NCBI RefSeq assembly: GCF_000024865.1
Contig: NC_013595.1
Coordinates: forward strand, 1,612,001-1,676,000
Source of the DNA: Streptosporangium roseum DSM 43021
GTDB lineage: Bacteria; Actinomycetota; Actinomycetes; Streptosporangiales; Streptosporangiaceae
DNA length: 64,000 nt
Reading direction: 5' to 3'
Part shown: positions 9,308 to 17,412 of the stretch, piece after piece
Position numbering within the stretch: position 1 is the stretch's first letter
Layout: the number at the start of each line of letters is the position of its first letter
Notes under the pieces: generated by a model
What the model saw: only the letters and a program-made list of their open reading frames with translations
Databases searched by the model: none
Told to the model about the DNA's origin: nothing
Translations under genes and position numbers: made by a program

Positions 9308-9413
9308 CCTCAACATCCTCCGAACGCGGAGCCGACGCCCCGCCTCTGTTCATTCTGCGTCGTCCGTCCAACGTGTGGGTGCGTCACCGCGTTCCATCCG
9401 AGATATATCGTGA

Positions 9414-10385
9414 TTATCCGGCCAGTGCCCTGAGCGTCGCGACGCCGCCGGGGTCGGCGTCCGTCGCGACGGGCACCAGGGCCACCTCGTCCACGCCCGC
9501 CTCGGCGTAGGCACCGAGCCGCTCGCGCACCGCCCCCACGTCGCCGAGGAGGGCGACCGACTCCAGCAGGCCGTCGGGGATGGCGGCCAGCAGTTCCCGG
9601 GGGTGCGGCCGGGTCCTGGCGAACTCCACGACGTCCCCGAACCCGGCCTCGGCGAACATCTCGCCGTATCCCGGCGCGGCCAGGTAGCCGACGACGCCCC
9701 GCCGTATCCGGTCGACCGCCTCGCGGCCGGGGTCGACGGCGGCCGTCACCCAGGCCGCCACCCTCGGCGGGGGCCCCTCGGACGCGGTACGGAGGTCGGC
9801 GACCAGGCGGGCGGCGGAGGCCGGGGTGACCAGGTTGAGCACCATCCGGTCGGCCGTCGCGGCGGTCCGCACGGCGGAGGCGCCGAAGGCCGCCACGCTC
9901 AGCTCGGAGCGCGGGGCCGGGAGCCGGAGGTGGTAGCCGCGGCTGCTCAGGCATTCGCCCGCGAAATCCGACCTGCCGCCGTCGAGCAGCGGCCTGAGCG
10001 CCCGCACCGCCTCCCGCAGCGCCGTCGCCGCCCGCGCCCGGGAGCGGCCGTGCCAGCCCTCCACGACCAGCGGGCTCGACGTCCCGACCGCCACGTCGAC
10101 CGGCCTGCCGACGAGGTCGGACACCGAGGCCACCCCCATGGCGATCATCATGGGATCCCGTACGGTGACCGCCAGCGGCCCGACGGTGAGCCCGATCCGC
10201 CCCGTGGCCAGCCCTACGGCGGTGGCCAGCGCGAACGCGTCGTAGGTGGCCATCTCGCCCACCCACAGCTCGCCGTATCCCAGCTCGTCGGCCGCCCTCG
10301 CCGTCAGCAGGGCCTCACCGGCGGGCCGGTCCTGCCACAACCCGAGCGAGACGCCCAGCTTCACGGGACCCGCCGCGGGCCTCAT
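9414..10385 (-). CDS. LLM-class (luciferase-like, probably F420-dependent) oxidoreductase
   Basis: This 323-residue TIM-barrel enzyme carries N-terminal family features (KLGVSLGLW, ADELGYGELWVGE) and the barrel segment GRIGLTVGPLAVTVRDP. Actinobacterial members of this group generally use reduced F420 or FMN to reduce or oxidise activated carbonyl and acyl compounds. Its ATG overlaps the stop of the upstream thiolase gene by four bases (ATGA), so it is the last gene of the carotenoid-oxygenase operon and should act on the same substrate series. Confidence 0.85.
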   Translation of the reverse strand: MRPAAGPVKLGVSLGLWQDRPAGEALLTARAADELGYGELWVGEMATYDAFALATAVGLATGRIGLTVGPLAVTVRDPMMIAMGVASVSDLVGRPVDVAVGTSSPLVVEGWHGRSRARAATALREAVRALRPLLDGGRSDFAGECLSSRGYHLRLPAPRSELSVAAFGASAVRTAATADRMVLNLVTPASAARLVADLRTASEGPPPRVAAWVTAAVDPGREAVDRIRRGVVGYLAAPGYGEMFAEAGFGDVVEFARTRPHPRELLAAIPDGLLESVALLGDVGAVRERLGAYAEAGVDEVALVPVATDADPGGVATLRALAG

Positions 10386-11551
10386 CCGGCGCGCTCCAGG
10401 AGGAGGGCCGAACCGCTGCCCGCGGCGCCGCTGACGGCGGCGACGCCGTAGCGGGCCCGGCGGCGGTCGAGCTCGTCGAGACAGGCGGCGACGAGGAGGG
10501 CGCCGGTGGCGCCGAAGGCGTGGCCCATGGCGATGGTGCCGCCGTTGACGTTGAAACGGTCGTCGCCGACCTTCAGGTCCCGCTGGAACTTCAGGCACAG
10601 GGCCGCGAAGGCCTCGGCGAACTCGTAGACCTCGACGTCGCCGGGGGTCAGCCCGGCCTTGGCGACGACCCGCTCGACCGCGAGCTGGCCCGCGGTGAGC
10701 ATGGTGACGGGGTCGACGACGGCGGTCGCGGTGGCGACGATCCTGGCCCGGGGCGGCGTCCTCAGGTCCGCGGCGGCCCGCTCCGAGCCGACCAGGACCA
10801 GGCCCGCCGCGTCGCACAGGCTGGGGGAGGTGCCCCGGGTGTGCAGGTGGCGGATCTCGCCGAGGCCGGGCCGGTGCCTGCGGACGATGGCGTCCTGGTC
10901 GTCCTGCCCGGCGAAGGCGGGGGCCATCGCGGTGAACGCCTCCAGGGTCAGCCCCGGCCGTACGTGCTCGTCGTGCCGGAGGCCGTTCACCGGCAGCAGC
11001 GAGCGCTCGTAGCGCCCGGCCGCCCAGGCCCGCGCCGCCAGGGTCTGGGTGCGCAGGCCGTAGGCGTCGAGCTCCTCGCGCTCGAAGCCCTCGGCCGTCG
11101 CGACCACGTCGGCCGCGATGCCCATGTGGATCGACCCGACCTTGTCCACCACCGCCGGGTCGGCCCACAACGGCCCGCCGTCGGAGAACATCGGCACCCG
11201 GGAGACCGACTCGACCCCACCGGCGATCACGGTGCCGCCCTGGCCCGACTCCACCAGCGCGAAGGCGGTGCGGATCGCGTCGATGCCCGAGGTGCAGTAG
11301 CGGTTGACGGTCATGCCCGGGGTGTCGAACCCGGCGGTCAGCGCGGCGGTCCGGGCCAGGTTGCCGCCCTGGTCGCCGTTCTGCGAGGCGCAGCCGACGA
11401 CCATGTCGTCGGCCCGTTCGACGCCGGTCCGCTCGCGCAGGCCGTGCAGCAGCCTCTCCAGCATGGCCAGCGGCGTCACGCCGGCCAGCCCGCCGCCCGG
11501 CCTGGCCTTGCCCCGCGGGGTCCGGACCGCGTCGTAGAGGTAGGCCGTCAT
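10382..11551 (-). CDS. Thiolase-family acyltransferase, C-terminal Cys replaced
   Basis: The 389-residue protein matches biosynthetic and degradative thiolases. The acylated cysteine lies in NRYCTSGIDA (Cys86) and the catalytic His in the GHAFG segment of NGGTIAMGHAFGATGA. The second catalytic cysteine, normally in a C-terminal CIGGG-type loop, is absent: the loop reads SGAAGSGSA. It may therefore be a non-classical acyl-CoA C-acyltransferase or a thiolase-like enzyme with altered chemistry. It is coupled by ATGA overlaps to the mini-ORF upstream and the LLM gene downstream. Confidence 0.88.
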   Translation of the reverse strand: MTAYLYDAVRTPRGKARPGGGLAGVTPLAMLERLLHGLRERTGVERADDMVVGCASQNGDQGGNLARTAALTAGFDTPGMTVNRYCTSGIDAIRTAFALVESGQGGTVIAGGVESVSRVPMFSDGGPLWADPAVVDKVGSIHMGIAADVVATAEGFEREELDAYGLRTQTLAARAWAAGRYERSLLPVNGLRHDEHVRPGLTLEAFTAMAPAFAGQDDQDAIVRRHRPGLGEIRHLHTRGTSPSLCDAAGLVLVGSERAAADLRTPPRARIVATATAVVDPVTMLTAGQLAVERVVAKAGLTPGDVEVYEFAEAFAALCLKFQRDLKVGDDRFNVNGGTIAMGHAFGATGALLVAACLDELDRRRARYGVAAVSGAAGSGSALLLERAG

Positions 11552-11739
11552 CGGAGCGGCCCCCGCCGGGTCTCACGCGTCCATGACGTGCTCCGGGCAC
11601 CCGCCCGTGACGTGCGCCGCGAGCCCGCCCGTGACGTGCTCCGGGCACCCGTCCGTGAAGTGCTCGCGGCGCCCGCCCGTGACGCGCGCCGCGAGCCCGC
11701 CCGTGGCGTGCCGCGCCGGGCCCCGTGCGGCGGTCTCAT
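11548..11739 (-). CDS. 63-aa Arg/Ser-rich mini-ORF built of 8-residue repeats
   Basis: A short frame sits between the carotenoid oxygenase and thiolase genes. Its ATG overlaps the upstream stop (ATGA, 11736-11739) and its own stop overlaps the thiolase start (ATGA, 11548-11551). Most of it is an octapeptide repeat of the form TSRAGARS / TSRAGSRR, encoded by the 24-bp repeat below; the product would be highly basic and disordered. It resembles no family I know. It may be a genuine small protein, or a repeat expansion that has kept translation coupled across the operon. Confidence 0.45.
   Translation of the reverse strand: MRPPHGARRGTPRAGSRRASRAGAASTSRTGARSTSRAGSRRTSRAGARSTSWTRETRRGPLR
11582..11725. 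repeat. 24-bp tandem repeat, about six units
   Basis: Six consecutive imperfect 24-bp units (each beginning CGTGACGTG or a variant, and ending GCCCGCC or similar) lie inside the mini-ORF. A period of exactly eight codons preserves frame whatever the copy number. Confidence 0.85.
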
Positions 11740-13187
11740 CCGGTCCCGCCCTTCAGCTGGTCGGCGCGGACCCAGGTGGCGTGGAAGCCGAGCGGCACGC
11801 GCTGGGGGAGGATGATCCGGGCTACCGGCCCGGCACTCAGGTCCGCGGCGTGCAGGACCTGCACCTCGGAGGTGCCCTCGCGCTCGTCGGTGACGAAGCT
11901 GACGAGGTAGCCGTCCTCCTCGGCGGTGGCGCCGTCACGCGGGGCGAACGGCGCCTCGCTGCCGTAGCGGTGCTCGCCGTAGGAGTAGGTCTCCTTGGCG
12001 CCGGTCACGTTGTCGTAGCGGACCAGGCCGTCGAAGAGGTTGGTGGCGGCGTCCTTGACCGAGACGTTGTAGGCGTAGCGCGACCTCCGGCCGGTCAGGC
12101 GGGCGTCGATCGACGGGAACTCGGTGTTGTGGTCCGGGTCGACGGACTCCTCGTGCGTCCGGCCGGTGCGCAGGTCGAACCGGTAGCGGTGCATCCGGGC
12201 GTCGAGCTTGAGGTAGGAGATCATCCGGGCCAGCGGGCTCCCGCTCCCGGCGGGCGCGGGCCGCGACACCCGGCACACGTCCATGACGATCTCGTCGCTC
12301 TCCTCCCAGGAGTTGACGACGTGGTAGATGTAGCAGGGTTCCGCCTCGAACCAGCGGATCTCGTGCGCCTGGCCCCGGCGCGGGATGACCCCGAAGCGGG
12401 AGGGCAGCTCCCGGTTGAAGGTCAGCTTGTAGCGGCCCTGCCGGGCGGCGTCCATGTCCTGGTAGAGCGGCAGGTCCATGAGGATCGCGTGGTTGGCGGT
12501 GATCGCCATGTCGTGCGGCAGCCGTGCCCCGGGCAGGTCCGGCTCCACGCAGTGCTCCACCCGGCCTCCGGCGCCGACCACCCCGTAGCGCAGATAGGGC
12601 CTGCCGGGCCCGTAGTCGAACCAGAACAGCTCCCCGGTCCGCTCGTCCAGCTTGGGGTGCGCCATGAAGTCGCCGGTCAGGGTGTCGAGGAAGGTCTCCG
12701 CGCCCAGCGCCTCCAGGCTGAGGGGGTCCATGCCGTACGGCGCGCCGCACAGGTACCAGGTCGTGAGGACCTTGCCCCGATGGAAGATCACATCGGTGTT
12801 GGCCGAGTCCTTGAGGTTGAGCCCGCGGGTGTTGCCGAACGGGTTGCCCTTGGGGTTCTCCATGACGCCGGTCCAGAGCGATCTTCCGGCGGCCGACTCC
12901 GCCTCGAACGCCCTGGTCCTGACATAGCGGTTGCGGTAGCGGGCCCTGCCGTTCTCGAAGTGCACGGCGTGCACCATGCCGTCCCCGTCGAACCAGTGGT
13001 AGCGCCCCTTGGCCGGGAACCGCGCGTTCGGCCCGTTGCGCAGGTAGACGCCGTTGAGATCCTTCGGGATCTCCCCGACGACCTTGAGGTTCTCCGCCGT
13101 GATCTCGTCCTGGACCGGGGCGTAGACGCCCATCAGGTACGGATTCGGCTCGCCCGACTCGTCGATGACCACCACAGGTTCCGCCAT
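11736..13187 (-). CDS. Carotenoid cleavage oxygenase family (RPE65/lignostilbene dioxygenase fold)
   Basis: This 483-residue non-heme iron enzyme has the family start pattern (GEIPKDLNGVYLRNGPNA) and four iron-binding His positions in the segments HPKLD, HDMAIT, HVVNSW and GFHATW. Members cleave a carbon-carbon double bond of carotenoids, apocarotenoids or stilbenes to aldehydes. It is the first gene of an operon with a thiolase and an LLM oxidoreductase, so its product may be degraded further through CoA esters; that pathway is inference. It is divergent from the HxlR regulator. Confidence 0.92.
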   Translation of the reverse strand: MAEPVVVIDESGEPNPYLMGVYAPVQDEITAENLKVVGEIPKDLNGVYLRNGPNARFPAKGRYHWFDGDGMVHAVHFENGRARYRNRYVRTRAFEAESAAGRSLWTGVMENPKGNPFGNTRGLNLKDSANTDVIFHRGKVLTTWYLCGAPYGMDPLSLEALGAETFLDTLTGDFMAHPKLDERTGELFWFDYGPGRPYLRYGVVGAGGRVEHCVEPDLPGARLPHDMAITANHAILMDLPLYQDMDAARQGRYKLTFNRELPSRFGVIPRRGQAHEIRWFEAEPCYIYHVVNSWEESDEIVMDVCRVSRPAPAGSGSPLARMISYLKLDARMHRYRFDLRTGRTHEESVDPDHNTEFPSIDARLTGRRSRYAYNVSVKDAATNLFDGLVRYDNVTGAKETYSYGEHRYGSEAPFAPRDGATAEEDGYLVSFVTDEREGTSEVQVLHAADLSAGPVARIILPQRVPLGFHATWVRADQLKGGTG

Positions 13188-13266
13188 ACCCCGGAAGCTA
13201 CGATAAAAGAAGTCAGCCCGTCAACGGTCATGAGGTCCTGATCGTCCCGTCAGGGAGTGGGTCAAA

Positions 13267-13294
13267 CTATCCAAGGCAAGATCGAGTTGGTTAG
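13267..13294. promoter_or_regulatory. Inverted repeat in the carotenoid oxygenase/HxlR divergent region
   Basis: Half-sites CTATCCAA and TTGGTTAG (7 of 8 symmetric) are separated by 12 bp in the shared promoter region. It is a plausible binding site for the adjacent HxlR-type protein. Confidence 0.35.
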
Positions 13295-13340
13295 CGTGGC
13301 ACTTCATCAGCGGATTCGAGGCGGCACCGGAGGACGGATC

Positions 13341-14264
13341 GTGAGCGGCACCGAGCGGAGGACGGCGCGGGCTGAGCTCAGTGCGATCGGGCAGGCACTG
13401 GCGATCCTGGGGGACCGGTGGGTCCTGCTCATCCTGCAGCGGGCCTTCCTGCTGCGGATCCGGACCTTCGCCGGGTGGCGGGACGCGCTGGGGATCTCCG
13501 AGTCGGTGCTCGCGGCCAGGCTCAAGGAGCTGGTCGACCACGGGATCTTCGAGCTGGCCGCCTACCGCGACGGGCGGACCCGCTACGAATACCGGCTGAC
13601 GGAGCGGGGACTGCGCCTGTGGACGCTGCTGGTGGCCATCCACACATGGGAGCGGGACTGGGCGGACCGGGGACGGCTCCCGCCGCTCCTGCACCACCTG
13701 TGCGGCCACGACGCGGAGCCGTACCTCGGGTGCGGCGCGTGCCGGGAACCGATGAGCGCCCGCGACACCCACACCGAGCCCGGTCCGCTGGCCACCTTCT
13801 CCCGGAGCGGCCCGCCCCGCCGGCACCGGCGTACGGTCCGCCCCGACGCCGCCCCCGACCTGATCGGCTACTGCCCGGACTCGATGGAGATCCTCGGCGA
13901 CCGCTGGAGCACCAGCATCCTGGCCGGCGCCTTCCTGGGCACCCGCCGCTTCGTCGACTTCCAGGAGGGCCTCGGCATCGCCCCCTCGGTCCTCACCGAC
14001 CGCCTGCGCCGCTTCGTCGAGCTCGGAGTCTTCGACCCGCGCCCCGACGGCTCCTACCGCCTCACCGACAAGGGCCTGGCCTTCTTCGAGGTCTTCGCCT
14101 TCCTGGTCGACTGGGCCCAGCACGAGCTCGCCGCCCCCGAGGGCTCCGCCCTGGCCATCACCCACCGCCCCTGCGGCGCCTCCCTCGACCCGGTCCTGCT
14201 CTGCGCGGCCTGCACCCAGCCCCTGCGCCGCCGGGAGGTGCGCTTCGTCCTCGACGGCCAATAG
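13341..14264 (+). CDS. Double HxlR winged-helix regulator with Cys clusters
   Basis: The 307-residue protein contains two HxlR domains in tandem, each with the ILGDRW motif (near residues 22 and 181). After each domain comes a short cysteine cluster of the same pattern, C-G-x4-P-x-L-x-C-x-A-C-x2-P. HxlR proteins normally have one domain and dimerise; this one may bind DNA as a covalent dimer, and the cysteines could bind zinc or sense redox state. GTG 13341 follows GGAGG by seven bases, so 28 extra upstream codons are not used. It probably controls the divergent operon. Confidence 0.88.
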   Translation: MSGTERRTARAELSAIGQALAILGDRWVLLILQRAFLLRIRTFAGWRDALGISESVLAARLKELVDHGIFELAAYRDGRTRYEYRLTERGLRLWTLLVAIHTWERDWADRGRLPPLLHHLCGHDAEPYLGCGACREPMSARDTHTEPGPLATFSRSGPPRRHRRTVRPDAAPDLIGYCPDSMEILGDRWSTSILAGAFLGTRRFVDFQEGLGIAPSVLTDRLRRFVELGVFDPRPDGSYRLTDKGLAFFEVFAFLVDWAQHELAAPEGSALAITHRPCGASLDPVLLCAACTQPLRRREVRFVLDGQ

Positions 14265-14297
14265 GCTGCCCACCACCGGCGACGGGAGGCCGCACGC

Positions 14298-15254
14298 ATG
14301 CGCTGTCACATGGCCGCGGCCAGGGCTCTGGCGGTCCTGTCCGTGCTGCTGACCGTCGTGGTCGCGTGCGGCGCCGACAGGCCCCGGCCGTCGTCGCTGC
14401 TGATCGCCACCGGCCAGCACGGGGGCGTCTACCTCGACTACGGCACCGGGCTCGCCAAGGCCGTCTCCAGCGCCCTTCCCGGGATCCGCCCGCAGGTGCT
14501 GACCACCGGCGCCTCGGTGGACAACCTGAGGATGATCACGGCCCGGCGGGCCGACGTCGCGTTCGCCCTGGCCGACTCGGCGGCGCTCGCCGTACGGGGC
14601 GCCCCGCCCTTCGACCGCCCGCAGCCGGTGCGGGCGCTCGCCCGGCTGTACGACAACTACGTCCATCTGGTCGTCCGGGCCGATTCGGGCATCACGTCGC
14701 TGGCCGGGCTGCGCGGCAAGGTGATCGCCGGCGGCGCGGCCGGATCGGGGACGGAGGTCATCGCGGAACGGCTGCTGCGCGTCGCGGACCTCGATCCGGA
14801 CCGGGATCTGACAGTGCGCAGCATGGATCTGGAGGCCTCGGCGGAGGCGCTGCGCGCCGGGACGATCGACGCGTTCTTCTTCTCCGGGGGGCTGCCCACC
14901 AAGACGATCAGCGAGCTCGCGGCCCGGCGGATCATCCGCCTCGTCGATCTGCGGTCGTACGCGGGCCCGATGAGGCGGCGCCACGGCGAGTTCTACAGCG
15001 AGCGCACCATCCCCGCCTCCACCTACGGCCTGCCGGAGAGCGGCACGATCGGCATACCCGACTACCTGATCGTGCGGGAGGACATGGACGACACGCTGGC
15101 CTACGCCCTGACCGAGCTGCTGTTCACCCATCGCGAGGCCCTGGAACAGGCGCATCCGGAGGCCCGCAGGCTCAACGTGCGCGCCGCGCTCTCGACGGAC
15201 CCGGTCATCCTGCATCCCGGCGCGGTCCGCTACTACCGCGGCACCCGGTCCTGA
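14298..15254 (+). CDS. TAXI-family (TRAP transporter) solute-binding lipoprotein, orphan
   Basis: This 318-residue protein has a lipobox (TVVVAC, Cys24) and the TAXI binding-protein fold: LLIATGQHGGVYLDYG near the N-terminus and SLAGLRGKVIAGGAAGSGTE in the middle. TAXI proteins normally feed a TRAP permease, but none is nearby. The gene converges on, and overlaps by 22 bp, a histidine kinase gene. That suggests a role as a ligand-binding co-sensor for the kinase. GGGAGG precedes the ATG. Confidence 0.87.
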   Translation: MRCHMAAARALAVLSVLLTVVVACGADRPRPSSLLIATGQHGGVYLDYGTGLAKAVSSALPGIRPQVLTTGASVDNLRMITARRADVAFALADSAALAVRGAPPFDRPQPVRALARLYDNYVHLVVRADSGITSLAGLRGKVIAGGAAGSGTEVIAERLLRVADLDPDRDLTVRSMDLEASAEALRAGTIDAFFFSGGLPTKTISELAARRIIRLVDLRSYAGPMRRRHGEFYSERTIPASTYGLPESGTIGIPDYLIVREDMDDTLAYALTELLFTHREALEQAHPEARRLNVRAALSTDPVILHPGAVRYYRGTRS

Positions 15255-16627
15255 GGCTTCAGGCGCAGCCGGACCCTGACGTCCAGGCCGCGCGGTTCCC
15301 GCGCGAGCAGGTCGACGGAGCCGCCGGAAGCCGTCACCAGAACCGCCACGATCGACAGGCCGAGCCCCGAGCCGTCCACGTTCTGGTGGGCGGGAGACCG
15401 CCAGAACCGCTCCAGCGCCCGCGTGAGGGCCTCTCCGGAAAGCCCCGGCCCGTCGTCGACGACGTGGATCTCCGCGAGGTCGCCCGCCGGTTCGACGTGC
15501 ACCGTCACCTCCTCCGCCCCGAACTTCAGCGAGTTGTCGATCAGAGCGTCCAGCAGCTGGTCGAGCGCCTCGGGCACGGTCATGACAGGCCTGCCGACGT
15601 CGCCGGTACGGCGGAGCGTCACCCCGAGCTCCGCCGCCCGGGGACGCCAGGCGTCCACCCGCCGGTCGGCGACGTCGTCGGCGTCGACCGCGACCAGCCC
15701 GGCTCCGGCCGTCTCGTCCTCGTGCCTCTGCGCGCGGGCGAGCGCGAGCAGCCCCTCCAGCGTGCGGGCCAGGCGGTCGGTCTCGTCGAGGGTGAGCTCG
15801 TGCTCGCGCAGGCCACTCGCGCGCAGATGATCCGCGAGGTTCTCCACCCGCAGCCGCAGCACGCCGAGAGGGGTGCGCAGCTGGTGGCCGGCCTGGGAGA
15901 CGAAGGCGCGCTGCCGGTCGAGCATGTCGGTCACGGTGTCCGCCATCACGTTGAAGGAGGCCGCCAGGCGCCGCAGCTCCGGCGGCCCGGTGGTGCGGGC
16001 GGCCCGGGCGTCCAGCCGCCCCTGCGTGATGTCGTGGGTGACCGCGTCGAGCTCGTGCACGGGACGGAGCGTCCAGCGGGCCAGGCGTCTGGCGGCGGCC
16101 CAGGTCAGGCCGAGCGCGACCAGGCAGCCAAGAACGATCATCGCCCAGACCCTGGCGATCCGGCCGCGCAACCGGTCGGTGGGCCCGGCGGTGACCGCCG
16201 CCCCCACCACCTCCCCCTCCCGGATCACCGGCTCGACGATCACCAGCTCCTCGCCCCGCCACGGCCAGATGGTCCCGAGTTCGGGCCGGTCCGCGGAGAG
16301 CCCCCGCTCGATCAGCTTCCGCGTCCGCGCGCCGGTGAGCGACAGGGCGGGCGGCCAGGCCGCGACGGCCCGACCGTCCCGGTCCACCACCGCGGCACCG
16401 ATGCCGAACAGCTCGTGGTAGCGGGCGAGCTCGGCGCGTAGCCGTTCGCTCTGCCCGGTGCTCAGCGCGGACTCGGCCAGCGAGGCGAACCGCAGCGTGT
16501 CCCCCTGCTGCTCGATGAAGGCGGTCTGGGTGCCGTTCGCGGCCACGTTGGCCGCGAACGGCACCGTGAGCGCGACCAGCGACAGGGCCAGCAGCGACAT
16601 GTAAATGATCAGCAGGCGGCGGCGCAT
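15233..16627 (-). CDS. Sensor histidine kinase (HAMP, HisKA)
   Basis: The 464-residue kinase has an N-terminal membrane helix, an extracytoplasmic domain of ~130 residues, a second helix near residue 185, HAMP, then HisKA with FVSQAGHQLRTPL and an ATPase domain ending in DGSGLGLSI. It is translated directly after its response regulator gene (one-base gap). The extracellular domain may read the state of the neighbouring TAXI lipoprotein. The C-terminal 22 bp overlap the opposite-strand TAXI gene. Confidence 0.93.
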   Translation of the reverse strand: MRRRLLIIYMSLLALSLVALTVPFAANVAANGTQTAFIEQQGDTLRFASLAESALSTGQSERLRAELARYHELFGIGAAVVDRDGRAVAAWPPALSLTGARTRKLIERGLSADRPELGTIWPWRGEELVIVEPVIREGEVVGAAVTAGPTDRLRGRIARVWAMIVLGCLVALGLTWAAARRLARWTLRPVHELDAVTHDITQGRLDARAARTTGPPELRRLAASFNVMADTVTDMLDRQRAFVSQAGHQLRTPLGVLRLRVENLADHLRASGLREHELTLDETDRLARTLEGLLALARAQRHEDETAGAGLVAVDADDVADRRVDAWRPRAAELGVTLRRTGDVGRPVMTVPEALDQLLDALIDNSLKFGAEEVTVHVEPAGDLAEIHVVDDGPGLSGEALTRALERFWRSPAHQNVDGSGLGLSIVAVLVTASGGSVDLLAREPRGLDVRVRLRLKPQDRVPR

Positions 16628-16628
16628 G

Positions 16629-17288
16629 TCAGGGTTTCCGGATGCGGTAGCCGATCCCGCGCACGGTCTCGATCAGCCCCGGCTCGCTCAGCTTCGCGCG
16701 GAGACTGGCCACGTGCACCTCCAGGGAGCGCGTGGCGCCGCCCCAGGTGGTCTGCCACACCTCCGCGAGGATGCCCTCCCGGGTGACCACCGCCCCCTCC
16801 GCCCGGACCAGGACCGCCAGCAGGTCGAACTCCTTGCGCGTCAGCGGGACCTCCACACCGTCCCGGCGGACCGACCGGCGGACGTGGTCCACCTCGACGG
16901 GACCGAAGCGGGCGGATCCGGGCGCCGCGCGGCGATGGCTCCTGACCCGCCGCATGACCGCTTCGATGCGCGCCTCCAGCTCGGCGATCCCGAACGGTTT
17001 GACGATGTAGTCGTCCGCGCCCGCCCGCAGGCCCCGGACGCGCTGCGCCTCCTCGCCCCGTGCCGTCACCACGATGATCCCGATCTGGGAGTCCGCGCGG
17101 ACCTGGCGCAGCACGTCGACGCCGTCGACGTCGGGCAGGCCGAGATCCAGCAGCACCAGCTCCGCCGGGGCCGCGGCCAGCGCCTCACCCCCCGAGCGGG
17201 CCCGTTCGACCTGGTGGCCATGGCGCCGCAGAGCCGTCGTCAGCGCGTCGGCGAACCTGTCGTCGTCCTCGACGAGGAGGATGCGCAT
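16629..17288 (-). CDS. OmpR-family response regulator
   Basis: The 219-residue protein has a receiver domain (phospho-acceptor Asp48 in LVLLDLGLPDVDG, Lys in VKPFG) and an OmpR/PhoB winged helix (LTRKEFDLLAVL...TVRGIGYRIRKP). The ATG at 17288 has GGAG eight bases upstream; the ATG two codons earlier would be too close. It precedes its kinase in the operon and is divergent from the MHS-family carrier, which it may regulate. Confidence 0.93.
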   Translation of the reverse strand: MRILLVEDDDRFADALTTALRRHGHQVERARSGGEALAAAPAELVLLDLGLPDVDGVDVLRQVRADSQIGIIVVTARGEEAQRVRGLRAGADDYIVKPFGIAELEARIEAVMRRVRSHRRAAPGSARFGPVEVDHVRRSVRRDGVEVPLTRKEFDLLAVLVRAEGAVVTREGILAEVWQTTWGGATRSLEVHVASLRAKLSEPGLIETVRGIGYRIRKP

Positions 17289-17412
17289 GTCCATGTCTCC
17301 AGGGAGTCGAAGGCTCAACGGTAGCTCAGATCTGGGCGCGTACCCCTCGCCGTGCCGCGGCGCCGTCCGTAAGGTCACGGCAACCCCCCGATCACAACGA
17401 AGGAGACGCGCT

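Noticed and set aside
11583..13241. Plus-strand frame across the carotenoid oxygenase gene
   Set aside because: Shadow frame; the minus strand carries complete iron-ligand motifs.
13221..16262. Minus-strand open frame of about 1000 codons
   Set aside because: It runs opposite the HxlR and TAXI genes, has Arg/Gly/Ala/Pro-biased composition and no domain; it is an artefact of high GC.
13418..16441. Plus-strand open frame of about 1000 codons
   Set aside because: It overlaps genes with clear families on both strands and shows only shadow composition.
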